Assembly (NCBI RefSeq): GCF_017874615.1
Contig: NZ_JAGIKV010000004.1
Coordinates: 310,001-374,000, forward strand
Reading direction: 5' to 3'
Source: Paenibacillus xylanexedens
GTDB lineage: Bacteria; Bacillota; Bacilli; Paenibacillales; Paenibacillaceae
DNA length: 64,000 bases
Position 1 is the first letter of the stretch, and each line of letters begins with the position of its first letter. The notes below the pieces were generated by a model. That model had not been told where the DNA came from. It did not search any database and worked only from the letters and a program-made list of their open reading frames with translations. Below are positions 44,794-54,167 of the stretch, one piece after another. A program made the position numbers and the translations under genes.

Positions 44794-45084
44794 GTTCCTC
44801 ACCTCTCCCTTACACTTGAGTATCATACAATATATGTAAAAGTAAGAGATTTGACAGGTCACATGTCATGCTGAACATGCGGATTTATCATTTCAGATTT
44901 GTGCACATCCTCTTCGCAACAGGGGAACGAAAATTACATGATTTTGGGGAATTCAGGGAAATAAACCGCATCATATCAACAAAAAACAGATAAAAGTTCT
45001 TTAGACCTAATAATGGGTAATTAGAACTATATTATTTATATTCCTGTTCAATTTCTCCCCTCATTTTTAGTGAAACATTGTAAT

Positions 45085-45101
45085 CTAGGAATATACTAGG
45101 A
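45085..45101. promoter_or_regulatory. CTAGGA direct repeat, 11-bp period
   Basis: CTAGGA-atata-CTAGGA places two identical hexamers one helical turn apart upstream of the gene for a protein with two tandem HTH units. It could be a binding site; inference only. Confidence 0.3.
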
Positions 45102-45186
45102 TGTGAATTGCGCATGGTCTAGTTCGTAATTCCCTCTTTATCGTGAATTGACGCATTGACGTATTTGTAACCAGTAAACCCGGCAC

Positions 45187-45216
45187 TTGAAAGTACCCCG
45201 TTGTTTATTGTAGTAT
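45187..45216 (+). promoter_or_regulatory. possible promoter of the double-HTH gene
   Basis: TTGAAA (45187-45192), an 18-base spacer, TAGTAT (45211-45216); the transcript would start only about 20 bases before the ATG. Confidence 0.35.
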
Positions 45217-45241
45217 TTGGTTAAAAAAAATCGGAGGAAAT

Positions 45242-45838
45242 ATGCCTAATCAACCAGAACAACATTCCATCCAGGCGTGGTCTCTGATCAACCGTAAATA
45301 CTTGGGAAAAGGCGTCCGTGTTAAACGATTCCGAAAACCGACACGCTGTCAAATCCGTAATCGTGTTCTTCTTGCCGTACTGATGGCCAATGATATCAAG
45401 TTGTCCCAGCTCGCTGAAGACCTCTCCATCTCTTCACGCAGTGTCAGTGCGTGGGTATATGAAGGACGGATACCCGGCAGTACCAATTTGGACAAGACTT
45501 GCCAATTACTCGGCTACCCGCGTCATATTCTTTTCAATGAAGAAGTTGTGCGTAATAGCCCTGTCATATGTCAACCCGAGTCATCTCGCTTCATGAAGCG
45601 TACGGTGACCCGTTCTCCGGTGAGTAACCGTATTTTGACAGGCTTGTGTATGGTCCATGATCTGTCGGTGACAGATGTCAGCCACTGGATCGGGGTTCAT
45701 CCCGGCACTTTCCGCAAATGGCTGCATCAGGGAACACTGCCTTCTGCTGCGTTTCAGGAACAAGCGGAGCAATTTTTCCGTATCCCGAAAACTATTTTGT
45801 TCGCAGATGTCATCTTGAAAGATCGTCGCAACAACTAA
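45242..45838 (+). CDS. DNA-binding protein with duplicated HTH unit
   Basis: 198 residues. Two 64-residue units (about 40-103 and 129-192) align without gaps and share N-R-x-L, a central Asp, W-x-x-x-G-x-x-P and a final P-x-x-I-L-F. Each has an HTH-like stretch: LSQLAEDLSISSRSVSAWVY and VTDVSHWIGVHPGTFRKWLH. A very basic segment (VRVKRFRKPTRCQIRNR) precedes the first. I read it as a DNA-binding regulator with tandem Cro-like domains; no ligand domain is present. ATG with GGAGGA upstream, a terminator after it; monocistronic. Confidence 0.7.
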   Translation: MPNQPEQHSIQAWSLINRKYLGKGVRVKRFRKPTRCQIRNRVLLAVLMANDIKLSQLAEDLSISSRSVSAWVYEGRIPGSTNLDKTCQLLGYPRHILFNEEVVRNSPVICQPESSRFMKRTVTRSPVSNRILTGLCMVHDLSVTDVSHWIGVHPGTFRKWLHQGTLPSAAFQEQAEQFFRIPKTILFADVILKDRRNN

Positions 45839-45852
45839 ATAAGCGAACAGCC

Positions 45853-45895
45853 AAAAGGCTCTGATCTCCCCATAGGGAGGCCAGAGCCTTTTTTA
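45853..45895 (+). terminator. intrinsic terminator
   Basis: AAAAGGCTCTG pairs with CAGAGCCTTTT, with inner CTCCC/GGGAG, then T6. Confidence 0.85.
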
Positions 45896-46060
45896 AAATA
45901 AATGCATGCCTTCTCTCTCGGACTTGAAGCACTGTTCTGGCCATTCCATCAGAAATGTCAGATAACCTACCCTTTTTCGCCTTTTGCTCCCAAGGAGAGC
46001 CATCACAGCCCGCTACATGCTAAGTTAATGCATTTCATCATGACCATTCTCTCTAAAAGG

Positions 46061-47215
46061 TCATCCTAACCTTGTGTTCAACACTTCATTGATATATCTC
46101 AATCCGGTATATCGAGGACGGAGCGTATGCGCTGTGTTGAATGCATGTTCCACCATCTCCGGGGTTACACCGAGTTGCTCAGTAGTCACAGGTCCACCTA
46201 CTTGTTCCAACCATGCGATGAGCTGAGAAGCCTCCGGCAATTGGTCATATATCCCAAACACCTGTTCACCCGATGTCTGTGCAAGTTCTTTATATTTCAC
46301 CGTAATCAATGCACAAGCTACGCCAACTTTGGCACCATGCAGAACCGGCCTTTCTCCCGCTTGCATCAGATCCATCTCCAAAATGTGGGACAGATGATGC
46401 TCACCTCCGGATGCCGGACGGGAATGGTCAATGATCAGCATGGAGATACCGGAAACAATTAAGGCGTCCATTAATACAGCTACTCCCTCTGCTCGCCCCT
46501 CCGCAATCGCTTGTACATGATCTATGCAGGTATGCAGCGCTTCTTCTGTCATCCGATAAGCAACCGGACAGAACGGTTCCCCGCCCAGATCACGAGAAAC
46601 AATCCAGTCTGCAAGGGAAGTATATTTGCCAAGCATATCTCCGAATCCGGCAGCTGTCATCACTTGGGGAGCTTGCTCCAGGATATTCATATCGGCAAAA
46701 ATAGCTTCAGGCGGAACAGCCTGAAATGTCTGTTTGATTCCGCTTACAATTAAGGGTGCACCCGCAGAGGTAAAGCCATCTACTGAAGCCGCTGTCGGTA
46801 TCGATAGAAAGGGCTTATTCATTTTGGAACAAACAAATCTCACCAGATCATGAATGGTACCTGAACCCACCGCAATTACAGCCTGACTTTCGAGTCTCAC
46901 ACCCAACATAACCTGCACAATAGCTGCTTCATCCGCAATGATATCCCCCGTGCGATTCTCCGGCAAAGCGATCTCATCCACATGCATTCCCGCTTCGCGA
47001 ATACTACTCAGCACATCAGATCCGGCGGCCCGAAACGTATGTCGATCATAAACAACCGTCACCTGACGATATCCTTGCTCAGACAAATAACCCGGTAACC
47101 TCTGAATGGCCCCAGCTTCCAGATGTATCAGCATATCCACCACTCGATGTTGATGACCGCAAGCACACTGCTGTGCTTCCTCATTCCATGCTGCAATTCG
47201 TTCGTTCATATTCAT
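46061..47215 (-). CDS. egsA: glycerol-1-phosphate dehydrogenase (EgsA/AraM)
   Basis: 384 residues of the iron-containing alcohol dehydrogenase fold. VIAVGSGTIHDLVRFVC is the NAD-binding GGGS-type motif, IPTAASVDGFTSAGAPLI the metal-site Asp region, and DHSRPASGGEHHLSHIL holds two metal-binding His. It reduces dihydroxyacetone phosphate to sn-glycerol 1-phosphate, which in B. subtilis AraM feeds archaeal-type heptaprenylglyceryl phosphate. That lipid shares the heptaprenyl precursor with YtpB. GGGAGGG precedes the ATG. No araBAD genes adjoin. Confidence 0.88.
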   Translation of the reverse strand: MNMNERIAAWNEEAQQCACGHQHRVVDMLIHLEAGAIQRLPGYLSEQGYRQVTVVYDRHTFRAAGSDVLSSIREAGMHVDEIALPENRTGDIIADEAAIVQVMLGVRLESQAVIAVGSGTIHDLVRFVCSKMNKPFLSIPTAASVDGFTSAGAPLIVSGIKQTFQAVPPEAIFADMNILEQAPQVMTAAGFGDMLGKYTSLADWIVSRDLGGEPFCPVAYRMTEEALHTCIDHVQAIAEGRAEGVAVLMDALIVSGISMLIIDHSRPASGGEHHLSHILEMDLMQAGERPVLHGAKVGVACALITVKYKELAQTSGEQVFGIYDQLPEASQLIAWLEQVGGPVTTEQLGVTPEMVEHAFNTAHTLRPRYTGLRYINEVLNTRLG

Positions 47216-47373
47216 TCGCTCTTACCCTCCCATATGAGATATCATGCATAATTAACGGGTTAAAACCACAAGATAAAAAAGGAAATAAAATGTGATGATT
47301 TTCCTGATCACACTTTACTGCCTGTACCCAATATTTGCAAATCCATATCTCACATTTCCAAGTAGGTGAAGCA

Positions 47374-47559
47374 ATGAAATTAACGAAAGAATTAGGAATT
47401 TCGCTCGGATTTCTCGCCGGAACCACTTTTGGCAGCGGTATCGCTTTTTTGTTTCGTCTCCAGTCGGTTGAAGTGGTTGCCAGTGTATCGCTATTTGGTA
47501 TTGCAGGAGCCATTGCCGGGATCATCACGGCAGTCATTCTGCGCCAGCGGCAACATTAG
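47374..47559 (+). CDS. small two-helix membrane protein, 61 residues
   Basis: From the ATG at 47374 (AGGTGA six bases ahead). Two Gly/Ala-rich hydrophobic segments (ISLGFLAGTTFGSGIAFLFR and VVASVSLFGIAGAIAGIITA) end in a basic RQRQH tail. Family unknown. It is convergent with the tRNA gene and shares its terminator. Confidence 0.6.
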   Translation: MKLTKELGISLGFLAGTTFGSGIAFLFRLQSVEVVASVSLFGIAGAIAGIITAVILRQRQH

Positions 47560-47611
47560 CATTAGCATGCTGGTAGCAAAATGTAGGCTTCACACGAATG
47601 ATCCACAAAAT

Positions 47612-47659
47612 AAAAAAAGGTTCGTGAATTGCCCTAGAGCAACTCACGAACCTTTTTTG
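47612..47659. terminator. bidirectional terminator of tRNA-Leu
   Basis: AAAAAGGTTCGTGA...TTGC pairs with GCAA...TCACGAACCTTTTT, T runs on both strands. Confidence 0.85.
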
Positions 47660-47664
47660 TTAGA

Positions 47665-47748
<84 letters not shown>

Positions 47749-47820
47749 ATAATATGTATCTCCTCATCCATCGATGAAAAGCGTTCCGGTGAAACAATTC
47801 CTTGTTTTACCGTAATTCAG

Positions 47821-47849
47821 AGTATACATGCTCCAAAATAAAAATGCAA
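47821..47849 (-). promoter_or_regulatory. promoter of tRNA-Leu
   Basis: Minus strand: TTGCAT (47849-47844), a 17-base spacer, TATACT (47826-47821), about 70 bases ahead of the mature 5' end. Confidence 0.55.
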
Positions 47850-47973
47850 CTTCTTTTTTATTCTTTCAAGAATAGGACATATGTCCTTTTTTCTCAACTT
47901 CAAACACCCTATCGTAGCATTAAACAACAAATATACCATCCATACGAATGCAAAAATGAAGGAGAGATCCACC

Positions 47974-48966
47974 TTGAAAACAACCCATCTGTGCTTTATC
48001 GGTGCCGGGTTTCATGCATCCACGAATATTTACCCTTCTGTTGTTGAAGCCGGAGCGGAGATCCAGGCCATTGCCACACGCAGTATGGAACGCTCTGAAG
48101 CAGCTCTGCTGCGATTTGGCAGCAACGGACAAGCGTATGACAATGCTCAGCTTATGTTGCAGCAGGAAATCTGTGACGGAGTCGTTGTGGTCGCCCAGCC
48201 TGTAGATCAGACCGCTCTTGTTCTCGAATGCATTCGGGCTAGCAAGAATGTATACGTGGATAAGCCGCTCGGATGGAACGCAGCGGAAGCCGCCACTGTA
48301 GCAAAAGCTGCCGAGCAGGCTGGCGTCGTTGTCATGGTCGGTTTTATGAAACGTTATGCCCCCATATACATGAAGTTGAAGGAGCTAATTGATAGTGGTT
48401 CGCTAGGTAAGGTACGTTCATTCCAGATGAAATTCGCTGTAGACAGTACCCCATTTTGCAAGGATGAGGAACAGTTCATGAAGCTCGCTGCCATTCATAT
48501 GGTCGATCTGATGCGTTACTTATTCGGAGAAGCAATACGAGTTACAGGCACAACCGTGAAGGATGGGGAACACATTAATCAAAGCATTTCCCTTGTATTT
48601 GAAAATAACGTAGTAGGCAGCGCTTATTTTACCGGCATGAGTGCTTGGTCACGGGAGAGTGAAAGTGTACTCGTCACCTTTGACAACGGATTTGCGTCAG
48701 CTGAAGAGATCAACACACTTACTGTTCATCAATCCCGAAGCTCGACCAGCCTTCCCTGGAAATCTCTCGAGGAGCAAGATACTATATATACACCTTCCGG
48801 ATCCCCCATGTCAGGAGCTTACCGTGACCTTTATCTACGCGGGTTTGTTGGTGAAATGGCACACTTCATCGCGTGTTGCCAGAATCAGACTGTCCCACAT
48901 TCCAGCGCCAAGGATAATATTGCAACGATGGCTCTATGTGACTCCATTCTATCGTCACTGAAGTAG
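47974..48966 (+). CDS. Gfo/Idh/MocA family oxidoreductase
   Basis: 330 residues from a TTG at 47974 with AAGGAGAG seven bases ahead; the ATG at 47956 lies within that site and a start at 47881 adds a non-family stretch. The N-terminal Rossmann fold begins CFIGAGFHASTNIYPSVVEA, and the catalytic-lysine motif is YVDKPLGWNA. The C-terminal domain has the usual open beta-sheet. Such enzymes oxidise or reduce sugars or cyclitols with NAD(P); the substrate is unknown. Monocistronic. Confidence 0.85.
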   Translation: MKTTHLCFIGAGFHASTNIYPSVVEAGAEIQAIATRSMERSEAALLRFGSNGQAYDNAQLMLQQEICDGVVVVAQPVDQTALVLECIRASKNVYVDKPLGWNAAEAATVAKAAEQAGVVVMVGFMKRYAPIYMKLKELIDSGSLGKVRSFQMKFAVDSTPFCKDEEQFMKLAAIHMVDLMRYLFGEAIRVTGTTVKDGEHINQSISLVFENNVVGSAYFTGMSAWSRESESVLVTFDNGFASAEEINTLTVHQSRSSTSLPWKSLEEQDTIYTPSGSPMSGAYRDLYLRGFVGEMAHFIACCQNQTVPHSSAKDNIATMALCDSILSSLK

Positions 48967-49004
48967 CGTATATACGCTCATCATCATATTTTATTCATCC
49001 AGAG

Positions 49005-49033
49005 AAGAGCCTGAAACCGGGGCTCTTTTTTAT
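49005..49033 (+). terminator. intrinsic terminator
   Basis: AAGAGCC pairs with GGCTCTT around TGAAACCGG, followed by T6. Confidence 0.75.
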
Positions 49034-49189
49034 ATTATAGACATCAACACATCTGCCTTCGCCTAGAATTAGGGTTTATAATCTGCATCATAAGTGATAT
49101 GCTCATTCATGAACTATACGTACTTTATATAATATAACCACCCAAATAGATACTATAGAAAATCACCGTAAAGTGGAGGTGTACTTATA

Positions 49190-49552
49190 ATGAAAAAGGA
49201 CGCAACCAAGCTATGTCCCGCGCCATACGGCTGTTCCGTGGAAGTTACCCTCAGTGTGATCGGAGGCAAATGGAAAGGTGCCATTTTGTATCATTTATTC
49301 TCCGGTCCTTTGAGATTTAACGAGATCCGAAAATTGTTTCCTGACATCACCCAGCGTATGCTCACCCTGCAACTTCGAGAGTTGGAAAGCAGCGGAATTG
49401 TTCATCGTGAAATATACCCCCAGATCCCACCTAAAGTGGAGTATTCCCTCACACCATTTGGTGAAACGTTACGGCCGATCATCTTCAGCATGCGAGATTG
49501 GGGAGAAACGTATACAAATGAGGTTCTGGCCAGATCCTCACAAGAGGTATAG
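49190..49552 (+). CDS. HxlR family transcriptional regulator
   Basis: 120 residues with the HxlR winged helix: [20 protein letters not shown], then [20 protein letters not shown] and [20 protein letters not shown]. The Cys preceding the domain is conserved in redox- or aldehyde-sensing members such as HypR and YodB. GGAGGTG precedes the ATG. Its target is unclear: the neighbours are an oxidoreductase upstream and a convergent diguanylate cyclase. Confidence 0.9.
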   Translation: MKKDATKLCPAPYGCSVEVTLSVIGGKWKGAILYHLFSGPLRFNEIRKLFPDITQRMLTLQLRELESSGIVHREIYPQIPPKVEYSLTPFGETLRPIIFSMRDWGETYTNEVLARSSQEV

Positions 49553-49559
49553 TACACAA

Positions 49560-49598
49560 AAGAAGCTGTCCCTAGTTTTTAGGGAACAGCTTCTTTGC
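49560..49598. terminator. bidirectional terminator
   Basis: AAGAAGCTGTCCCTA pairs with TAGGGAACAGCTTCTT between the convergent HxlR and diguanylate cyclase genes. Confidence 0.8.
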
Positions 49599-49602
49599 TT
49601 GC

Positions 49603-51219
49603 TTATTTAATAACCGATTGGATCGTAACCGTACGGTTACGTCCCTCTTCCTTCGCTTGATACAATGCATTATCCGCCAAGTGAAACAGTTCTGTGGATG
49701 TTGTGGAGTGCTTCGGATATTCAGCAATTCCAGCCGAGATGGTGACGGAACGATCTATAGGCAATATGCTTTCTTCGACCGTTATTCGGATACGTTCAGC
49801 AATCTCAAAAGCCACGTTAGACTCGGAATTTCTTAACAAGACTACAAATTCCTCTCCACCAAACCGGGCGCAGACATCTTCTGGTCGAACAGACAATTGA
49901 ATGATATTGGCAATGTGTTTTAATACTTCATCCCCAGCATGATGCCCGAATGTATCATTAATGGACTTGAAGCGGTCGATATCCAGAACAATAATGGAGA
50001 ATGGCGCCTCATCCTGAATCCATTCCTGAATGACTTCTTCGAAGGTTCTGCGATTGTTCATGCCTGTTAAAACATCTGTTCTGGCATCATAGACAAGCTG
50101 GTTTGTCTGTTTCCTAAAGTTCGCCAATGCGCCAACAACTGCTCTCGTTAGAAGGTCTGCCTCTCTATTCCAGTGAGGTTTTATCACCGGTAGATCCACT
50201 TGTCCCTTATCGACCTGATTCACCAAATCAGCCAGCATAGCAAAAGGACTGGCCAGCTTGCGTGCAACCCGCACCACAATAAGGGTCAGGATCAGGAAAG
50301 GCACTGAGGTGTACAGCAACAACATACGGATATGATGATTCAACTGATCGTACACCGTTTGGGTTGGAGACACGATTACGACGCCCCAATCTGTTGATGG
50401 AACTTTGTAATAACCTGCAAGCGAATCCACACCTGCCAGGTTTTTGTATTGTTCTTTACCGTTCTTGTTTGCTAGCAGCTTTTGCACCACTTCATTTTTA
50501 CTGACATTTTCACCAATTCGATTGGTGTTTGGGTGAAATAACAAAGTGCCCTTCTTATCCACAATAAAAAAGTAGGAACCATTACTTGTCTTGAGCTGAC
50601 TGCCAAAAGACAGACTCAATATATTATTTTCCTGCAAAAAGATATTTCCACCGATTGTTCCTTGATACTCCCCTGCCGAATCAAAGATCGGTTCACTGAC
50701 AAATACAATTCTGCGTTTGGTTCTGGGTGTCTGGTACGCTTCGGAGATATACGAAGCCCTCAATTTAACCGCTTCTTTTGCTGCATTGGAACTAACATGG
50801 TGACCTACACTAGCCTGTGAGTAAGGTGAGGTAGACCTGATAACTCCCTCTTTATTTACCAAAGAAACGGAATTGAAAAAATTACTGCTATTGCGAACCA
50901 AATCCAATGTGGAATTCAACTCTTTTGTATTGGAGTTATCCATGTCCGGGAAATATGTGGCTGCATATTTCAAGCTCTCCTGCATGGAATAAAAAAGCGA
51001 ATCCAGCGTTTGGCTCATTTGCACAGCGCTTGCATAGTTTAGGGACAGGGTGTTATCAATGAGTGACTGTTTCTGAGATGTATAAGATGAGATGACCATG
51101 AGGGTCAATGTCATTATAACTGAAATAGTGACCAACCCGCCGAGTAAAGCCGTAAGGCTGATCTTCTTGATGTTTTTTATTTTTCTTCGTAATCTAGATC
51201 TCTTGATCTGTCCAATCAT
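49603..51219 (-). CDS. membrane-bound diguanylate cyclase with dCache-type sensor
   Basis: 538 residues. Two transmembrane helices (about 22-46 and 303-323) flank an extracellular sensor of about 250 residues with a dCache-like pattern (VNKEGVIRSTSPYSQASVGH, then FIVDKKGTLLFHPN). A short HAMP-like linker leads to a GGDEF domain with active site GGEEF at residues 454-458 and the inhibitory I-site RPED at 445-448, both intact. It should make c-di-GMP in response to an external ligand, with product feedback. GGGGGAAG precedes the ATG. Confidence 0.9.
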   Translation of the reverse strand: MIGQIKRSRLRRKIKNIKKISLTALLGGLVTISVIMTLTLMVISSYTSQKQSLIDNTLSLNYASAVQMSQTLDSLFYSMQESLKYAATYFPDMDNSNTKELNSTLDLVRNSSNFFNSVSLVNKEGVIRSTSPYSQASVGHHVSSNAAKEAVKLRASYISEAYQTPRTKRRIVFVSEPIFDSAGEYQGTIGGNIFLQENNILSLSFGSQLKTSNGSYFFIVDKKGTLLFHPNTNRIGENVSKNEVVQKLLANKNGKEQYKNLAGVDSLAGYYKVPSTDWGVVIVSPTQTVYDQLNHHIRMLLLYTSVPFLILTLIVVRVARKLASPFAMLADLVNQVDKGQVDLPVIKPHWNREADLLTRAVVGALANFRKQTNQLVYDARTDVLTGMNNRRTFEEVIQEWIQDEAPFSIIVLDIDRFKSINDTFGHHAGDEVLKHIANIIQLSVRPEDVCARFGGEEFVVLLRNSESNVAFEIAERIRITVEESILPIDRSVTISAGIAEYPKHSTTSTELFHLADNALYQAKEEGRNRTVTIQSVIK

Positions 51220-51383
51220 CTTTTACTTCCCCCGGATTTTCATGAAAAAGCATATTCCTTCTATCTTATACGAAAGTTGTTAAGATCAAATAAAGAGACT
51301 GAGAAATCTTAACAATTACATCGTAAGATTGACGATTTAATGACATTTTACTTTCCCTGGAAGAATCACTGTTCAGGATCGCC

Positions 51384-52121
51384 CTAATCGACAATGATAT
51401 ATCCTTCTTCTGGCTCTTGTTCAACAAACCCTGCCATCTGACGAACCTGAAATTCGATCGGGTGATGACTACCCATTAAAATGCGATTTTGAACTTCATC
51501 CGCTGTTTCTGTAGGTAATGCGAATGCACGTGTATAGGCAAACTGTGCCTGAAGTGTCGTATAGATCGCATTGACAAGCTGATCGTTGCCCGCACGCCCG
51601 AACACATTAAGGATCACAGCTCCGTCCGAGTCCAGCTTGTCCTTGACCATGGCAAAAAAATCACTGGATATAAACTGCTCGGGTGTACCCGTTGCCGTAA
51701 AGGCATCAATAATAATATAATCATATGTCGCAGCGGGTTCCTGACCTAATAATTCACGACCATCCCCAATGAGCACAGGGCTTCCCTCATATCCAAAAAA
51801 GGTCTGGCTCAACTCCACGACCTCTGCGTCAAGCTCAGCCACTTTTACCTGACGATCAGACAAGTAGGTTGGCAATGTGCCAATACCATGTCCTACCACA
51901 AATACGGTATTAAACTCAGGATCATTCCGTTCCATTAGATGCACCATCGCTCTCGGATACTCCAACACCATCCGGTTAGGCTCATCCAGATCCATGGCTC
52001 CCTGCACAGCTGCGTTGGAGAATTCTAATACACGAAACTGGCCCTTCTCTCCATAAAGCTTTTTGGTATCATATACCGTCAGCTCATGCTGTTCACTTTT
52101 ATTCCGATACAGAACTCTCAC
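51384..52121 (-). CDS. spermidine synthase-like methyltransferase-fold protein
   Basis: 245 residues from a GTG at 52121 (AGGGAG eight bases ahead). The SpeE-like Rossmann core is present: VFVVGHGIGTLPTYLSDRQV as the nucleotide-binding loop, VAELDAEVVELSQTFFG and YDYIIIDAFTATGTPEQFIS. The loop GHGIG deviates from the GGGDG of true spermidine synthases and the putrescine-site Asp-Tyr pairs are unclear, so it may not make polyamines. Stands alone before a LysR gene. Confidence 0.75.
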   Translation of the reverse strand: MRVLYRNKSEQHELTVYDTKKLYGEKGQFRVLEFSNAAVQGAMDLDEPNRMVLEYPRAMVHLMERNDPEFNTVFVVGHGIGTLPTYLSDRQVKVAELDAEVVELSQTFFGYEGSPVLIGDGRELLGQEPAATYDYIIIDAFTATGTPEQFISSDFFAMVKDKLDSDGAVILNVFGRAGNDQLVNAIYTTLQAQFAYTRAFALPTETADEVQNRILMGSHHPIEFQVRQMAGFVEQEPEEGYIIVD

Positions 52122-52225
52122 TAACCGTTCTCCCTTCGATCTCTTGCACACATTCGACATATACCTTCATTCTATTACACGGGATGACAACATACCACCC
52201 TATACTTTAAAGATCATAGTACAAC

Positions 52226-52259
52226 AAAAAAAACCGTTCCGACTTATACGGAAACGGCC
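52226..52259 (-). terminator. terminator of the LysR gene
   Basis: ACCGTTCCG pairs with CGGAAACGG (one mismatch) around ACTTATA, then a T8 run on the minus strand. Confidence 0.8.
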
Positions 52260-52282
52260 TTTTGATGAACCATTTAGCACTT

Positions 52283-53185
52283 CTAAGACCCTATGGCCTC
52301 ATGCAAAGCCTGGACATATGCTACACCCAGATTAGAGAGAGAAGTGCTCTTGTGGCTTATCCACCCTACATTAATGGATTCCTCACATTCCAGCGGTACA
52401 GGAATTATTTCGTCTCCGTTCAGATCGGCGCTAAGTACGCCCGTAGAGATCGTATAACCATTCAGACCAATCAACAGGTTAAACAATGTTGCGCGGTCAT
52501 TGACCTGTATGCTTTTGGGGTGAGATAACGTACTCAGGATTTCTTCGGAAAAATGAAAGGAATTGTACTCTCCCTGATCAAATGACAAGTACGGATAATC
52601 CTGCAGTTGCTCGATTGCAACCGACTCCTGCTTCGCCAGCGGGTTCTTCACACTGATAAAGATATGGGGCTTGGCTGTGAACAAACTCGTGAAAACCAAT
52701 CCCGCATCTTTTAACAATTTGTTAATCACCTTGGCATTGAACTCATTCAAATACAGGATGCCAATTTCACTGCGCAGGCTTTTCACGTCCTGAATAATCT
52801 CGTAGGTCTTAGTCTCCCGAAGCGCCAACTCGTATTCATCCTGACCATACTGCTGTACCAGACGAACAAAGGCATTCACTGCAAACGCATAATGCTGCGT
52901 CGATACAGAGAAGTGCTGCGGGGATGGCTTGGCGTTCAGATAACGATTCTCCAGCAATTCAGCTTGTTCTACCACCTGACGTGCATAACTCAGAAACTCA
53001 ACGCCTTCTTTAGACAGAGATATTCCCTTATTGGTACGTTCAAAAATAGTAATTCGCAACTCCTGCTCCAGATCCCGAATGGCATTCGAAAGGCTGGGTT
53101 GCGAGATAAACAACCTTTTGGCTGCTTCATTCATGGAACCGCGCGTGGCAACTTCGATCACATATTTTAGTTGTTGTAATGTCAC
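52283..53185 (-). CDS. LysR family transcriptional regulator
   Basis: 300 residues. The N-terminal HTH is typical (LQQLKYVIEVATRGSMNEAA, then KRLFISQPSLSNAIRDLEQE) and the rest is a two-lobe effector-binding domain with the opening FSVSTQHYAFAVNAFVRLVQ. GTG start at 53185 with AGAGGAA ahead. The gene after it on the same strand (51384-52121) is separated by a terminator, and the SDR gene lies just upstream on the same strand, so the usual divergent target is missing. Confidence 0.88.
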   Translation of the reverse strand: MTLQQLKYVIEVATRGSMNEAAKRLFISQPSLSNAIRDLEQELRITIFERTNKGISLSKEGVEFLSYARQVVEQAELLENRYLNAKPSPQHFSVSTQHYAFAVNAFVRLVQQYGQDEYELALRETKTYEIIQDVKSLRSEIGILYLNEFNAKVINKLLKDAGLVFTSLFTAKPHIFISVKNPLAKQESVAIEQLQDYPYLSFDQGEYNSFHFSEEILSTLSHPKSIQVNDRATLFNLLIGLNGYTISTGVLSADLNGDEIIPVPLECEESINVGWISHKSTSLSNLGVAYVQALHEAIGS

Positions 53186-53244
53186 TGCACTATTCCTCTT
53201 TTCGTATCAATTGAATCTATTATATACCAAAAGAGGATCCGAAC

Positions 53245-53982
53245 TTAAGCCATGCTTGCTGTCGGTCTCACTACAATCTCATTTACGTCCACCTCTGCCG
53301 GCTGGCTAATGGCATACAAGATACTTTGCGCAATCGCCGAGGCGGGAATGGATATGCGCCGATACTCTTTCATGAGATCACGTGCTTCTTCATCAGAGAT
53401 CGTATCCGCGAGTTCTGATTCCGTCACGCCCGGTGATACAAGGGTTACACGGATATCTCCGCCTACTTCCTGTCGTAACCCCTCCGAGATGGCGCGGACC
53501 GCGTATTTGGTTGCACAATACACCGCTGCCGTTGGTGACACGGCATAGGCTCCAATAGAGGCGATATTAATAAACTGGCCGAAACCCTGCTTTTTCATGA
53601 CGGGTAGTCCAGCCGCAATGCCATGCAGAACACCACGAATGTTAACATCTATCATGCGATTCCACTCATCTACTTTTAACGATTCAAGGGGAGATAGCGG
53701 CATAACTCCAGCGTTATTTAAAATAACATCGATATGTCCATAGCGAGTTTGAGCGAGGTCAACGATGGTTTGCATCTCTTCCAATCTGGTAACATCCAGC
53801 GAATGATACTCCACCGATCCGCCTTCCAAACGAATGGAGGAGGCCAATGCCTCCAAACGTTCCATACGTCTAGCTCCAATAACTACATGTGCTCCATGCT
53901 GTGCAAGCAATCGAGCTGTTGACTCGCCAATTCCACTACTCGCACCGGTAATGACAACAACTTTCCCTTTTACATTGGACAT
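53245..53982 (-). CDS. short-chain dehydrogenase/reductase
   Basis: 245 residues of a classical SDR: TGASSGIG cofactor motif at residues 13-20, NNAGV, catalytic Ser in NIASIGAYA, and YCATK as the YxxxK pair. A basic residue pair after the second strand (GARRMERL) suggests NADP. The substrate is unknown. AAGGAGCG is seven bases before the ATG. Divergent from an AraC gene, which may control it; a frameshifted small gene lies between. Confidence 0.9.
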   Translation of the reverse strand: MSNVKGKVVVITGASSGIGESTARLLAQHGAHVVIGARRMERLEALASSIRLEGGSVEYHSLDVTRLEEMQTIVDLAQTRYGHIDVILNNAGVMPLSPLESLKVDEWNRMIDVNIRGVLHGIAAGLPVMKKQGFGQFINIASIGAYAVSPTAAVYCATKYAVRAISEGLRQEVGGDIRVTLVSPGVTESELADTISDEEARDLMKEYRRISIPASAIAQSILYAISQPAEVDVNEIVVRPTASMA

Positions 53983-54006
53983 ATTAAATCGCTCCTTATT
54001 AGGTTG

Positions 54007-54167
54007 TTATTGTACATTTTCTCTATACAAAATCATGCCTGCATGGTACAAAACGCCGTCCCTGAAGTCTCCATCAGCTGTAAATCCCGTATCATCCACG
54101 TATTCTATATGTTTCCCATATACGGGTATTTTGGTTCTTGTTGGTCACCCATTGAATTGCGCTCCAT
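54007..54167 (-). pseudogene. small gene with a one-base frameshift, upstream of the SDR gene
   Basis: From an ATG at 54167 with GGGGAG ahead, the frame reads MERNSMGDQQEPKYPYMGN and stops. Adding one A in the GGGAAA run (about 54113) restores a frame that continues GKHIEYVDDTGFTADGDFRD, then GVLYHAGMILYRENVQ, ending 24 bases before the SDR start. The joined protein would have 53 residues. Family not recognised. It may be a real decay event or an assembly error in a homopolymer. Confidence 0.4.

Larger units (their letters stand above)
44794..45241. other. intergenic region upstream of the double-HTH gene
   Basis: About 450 bases without a convincing gene. It contains an inverted repeat (AGTTCT 44995-45000 with AGAACT 45023-45028), a CTAGGA direct repeat at 45085-45101 and a possible promoter at 45187-45216. 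A 41-codon plus-strand reading frame near 44874 has no proper ribosome-binding site. Confidence 0.4.

Noticed and set aside
44874..45000. 41-codon plus-strand reading frame in the gap before the double-HTH gene
   Set aside because: No Shine-Dalgarno site and biased, non-protein-like composition.
51304..51329. AATCTTA/TAAGATT inverted repeat after the spermidine-synthase-like gene
   Set aside because: Short AT-rich stem without a proper U run; too weak to call a terminator.
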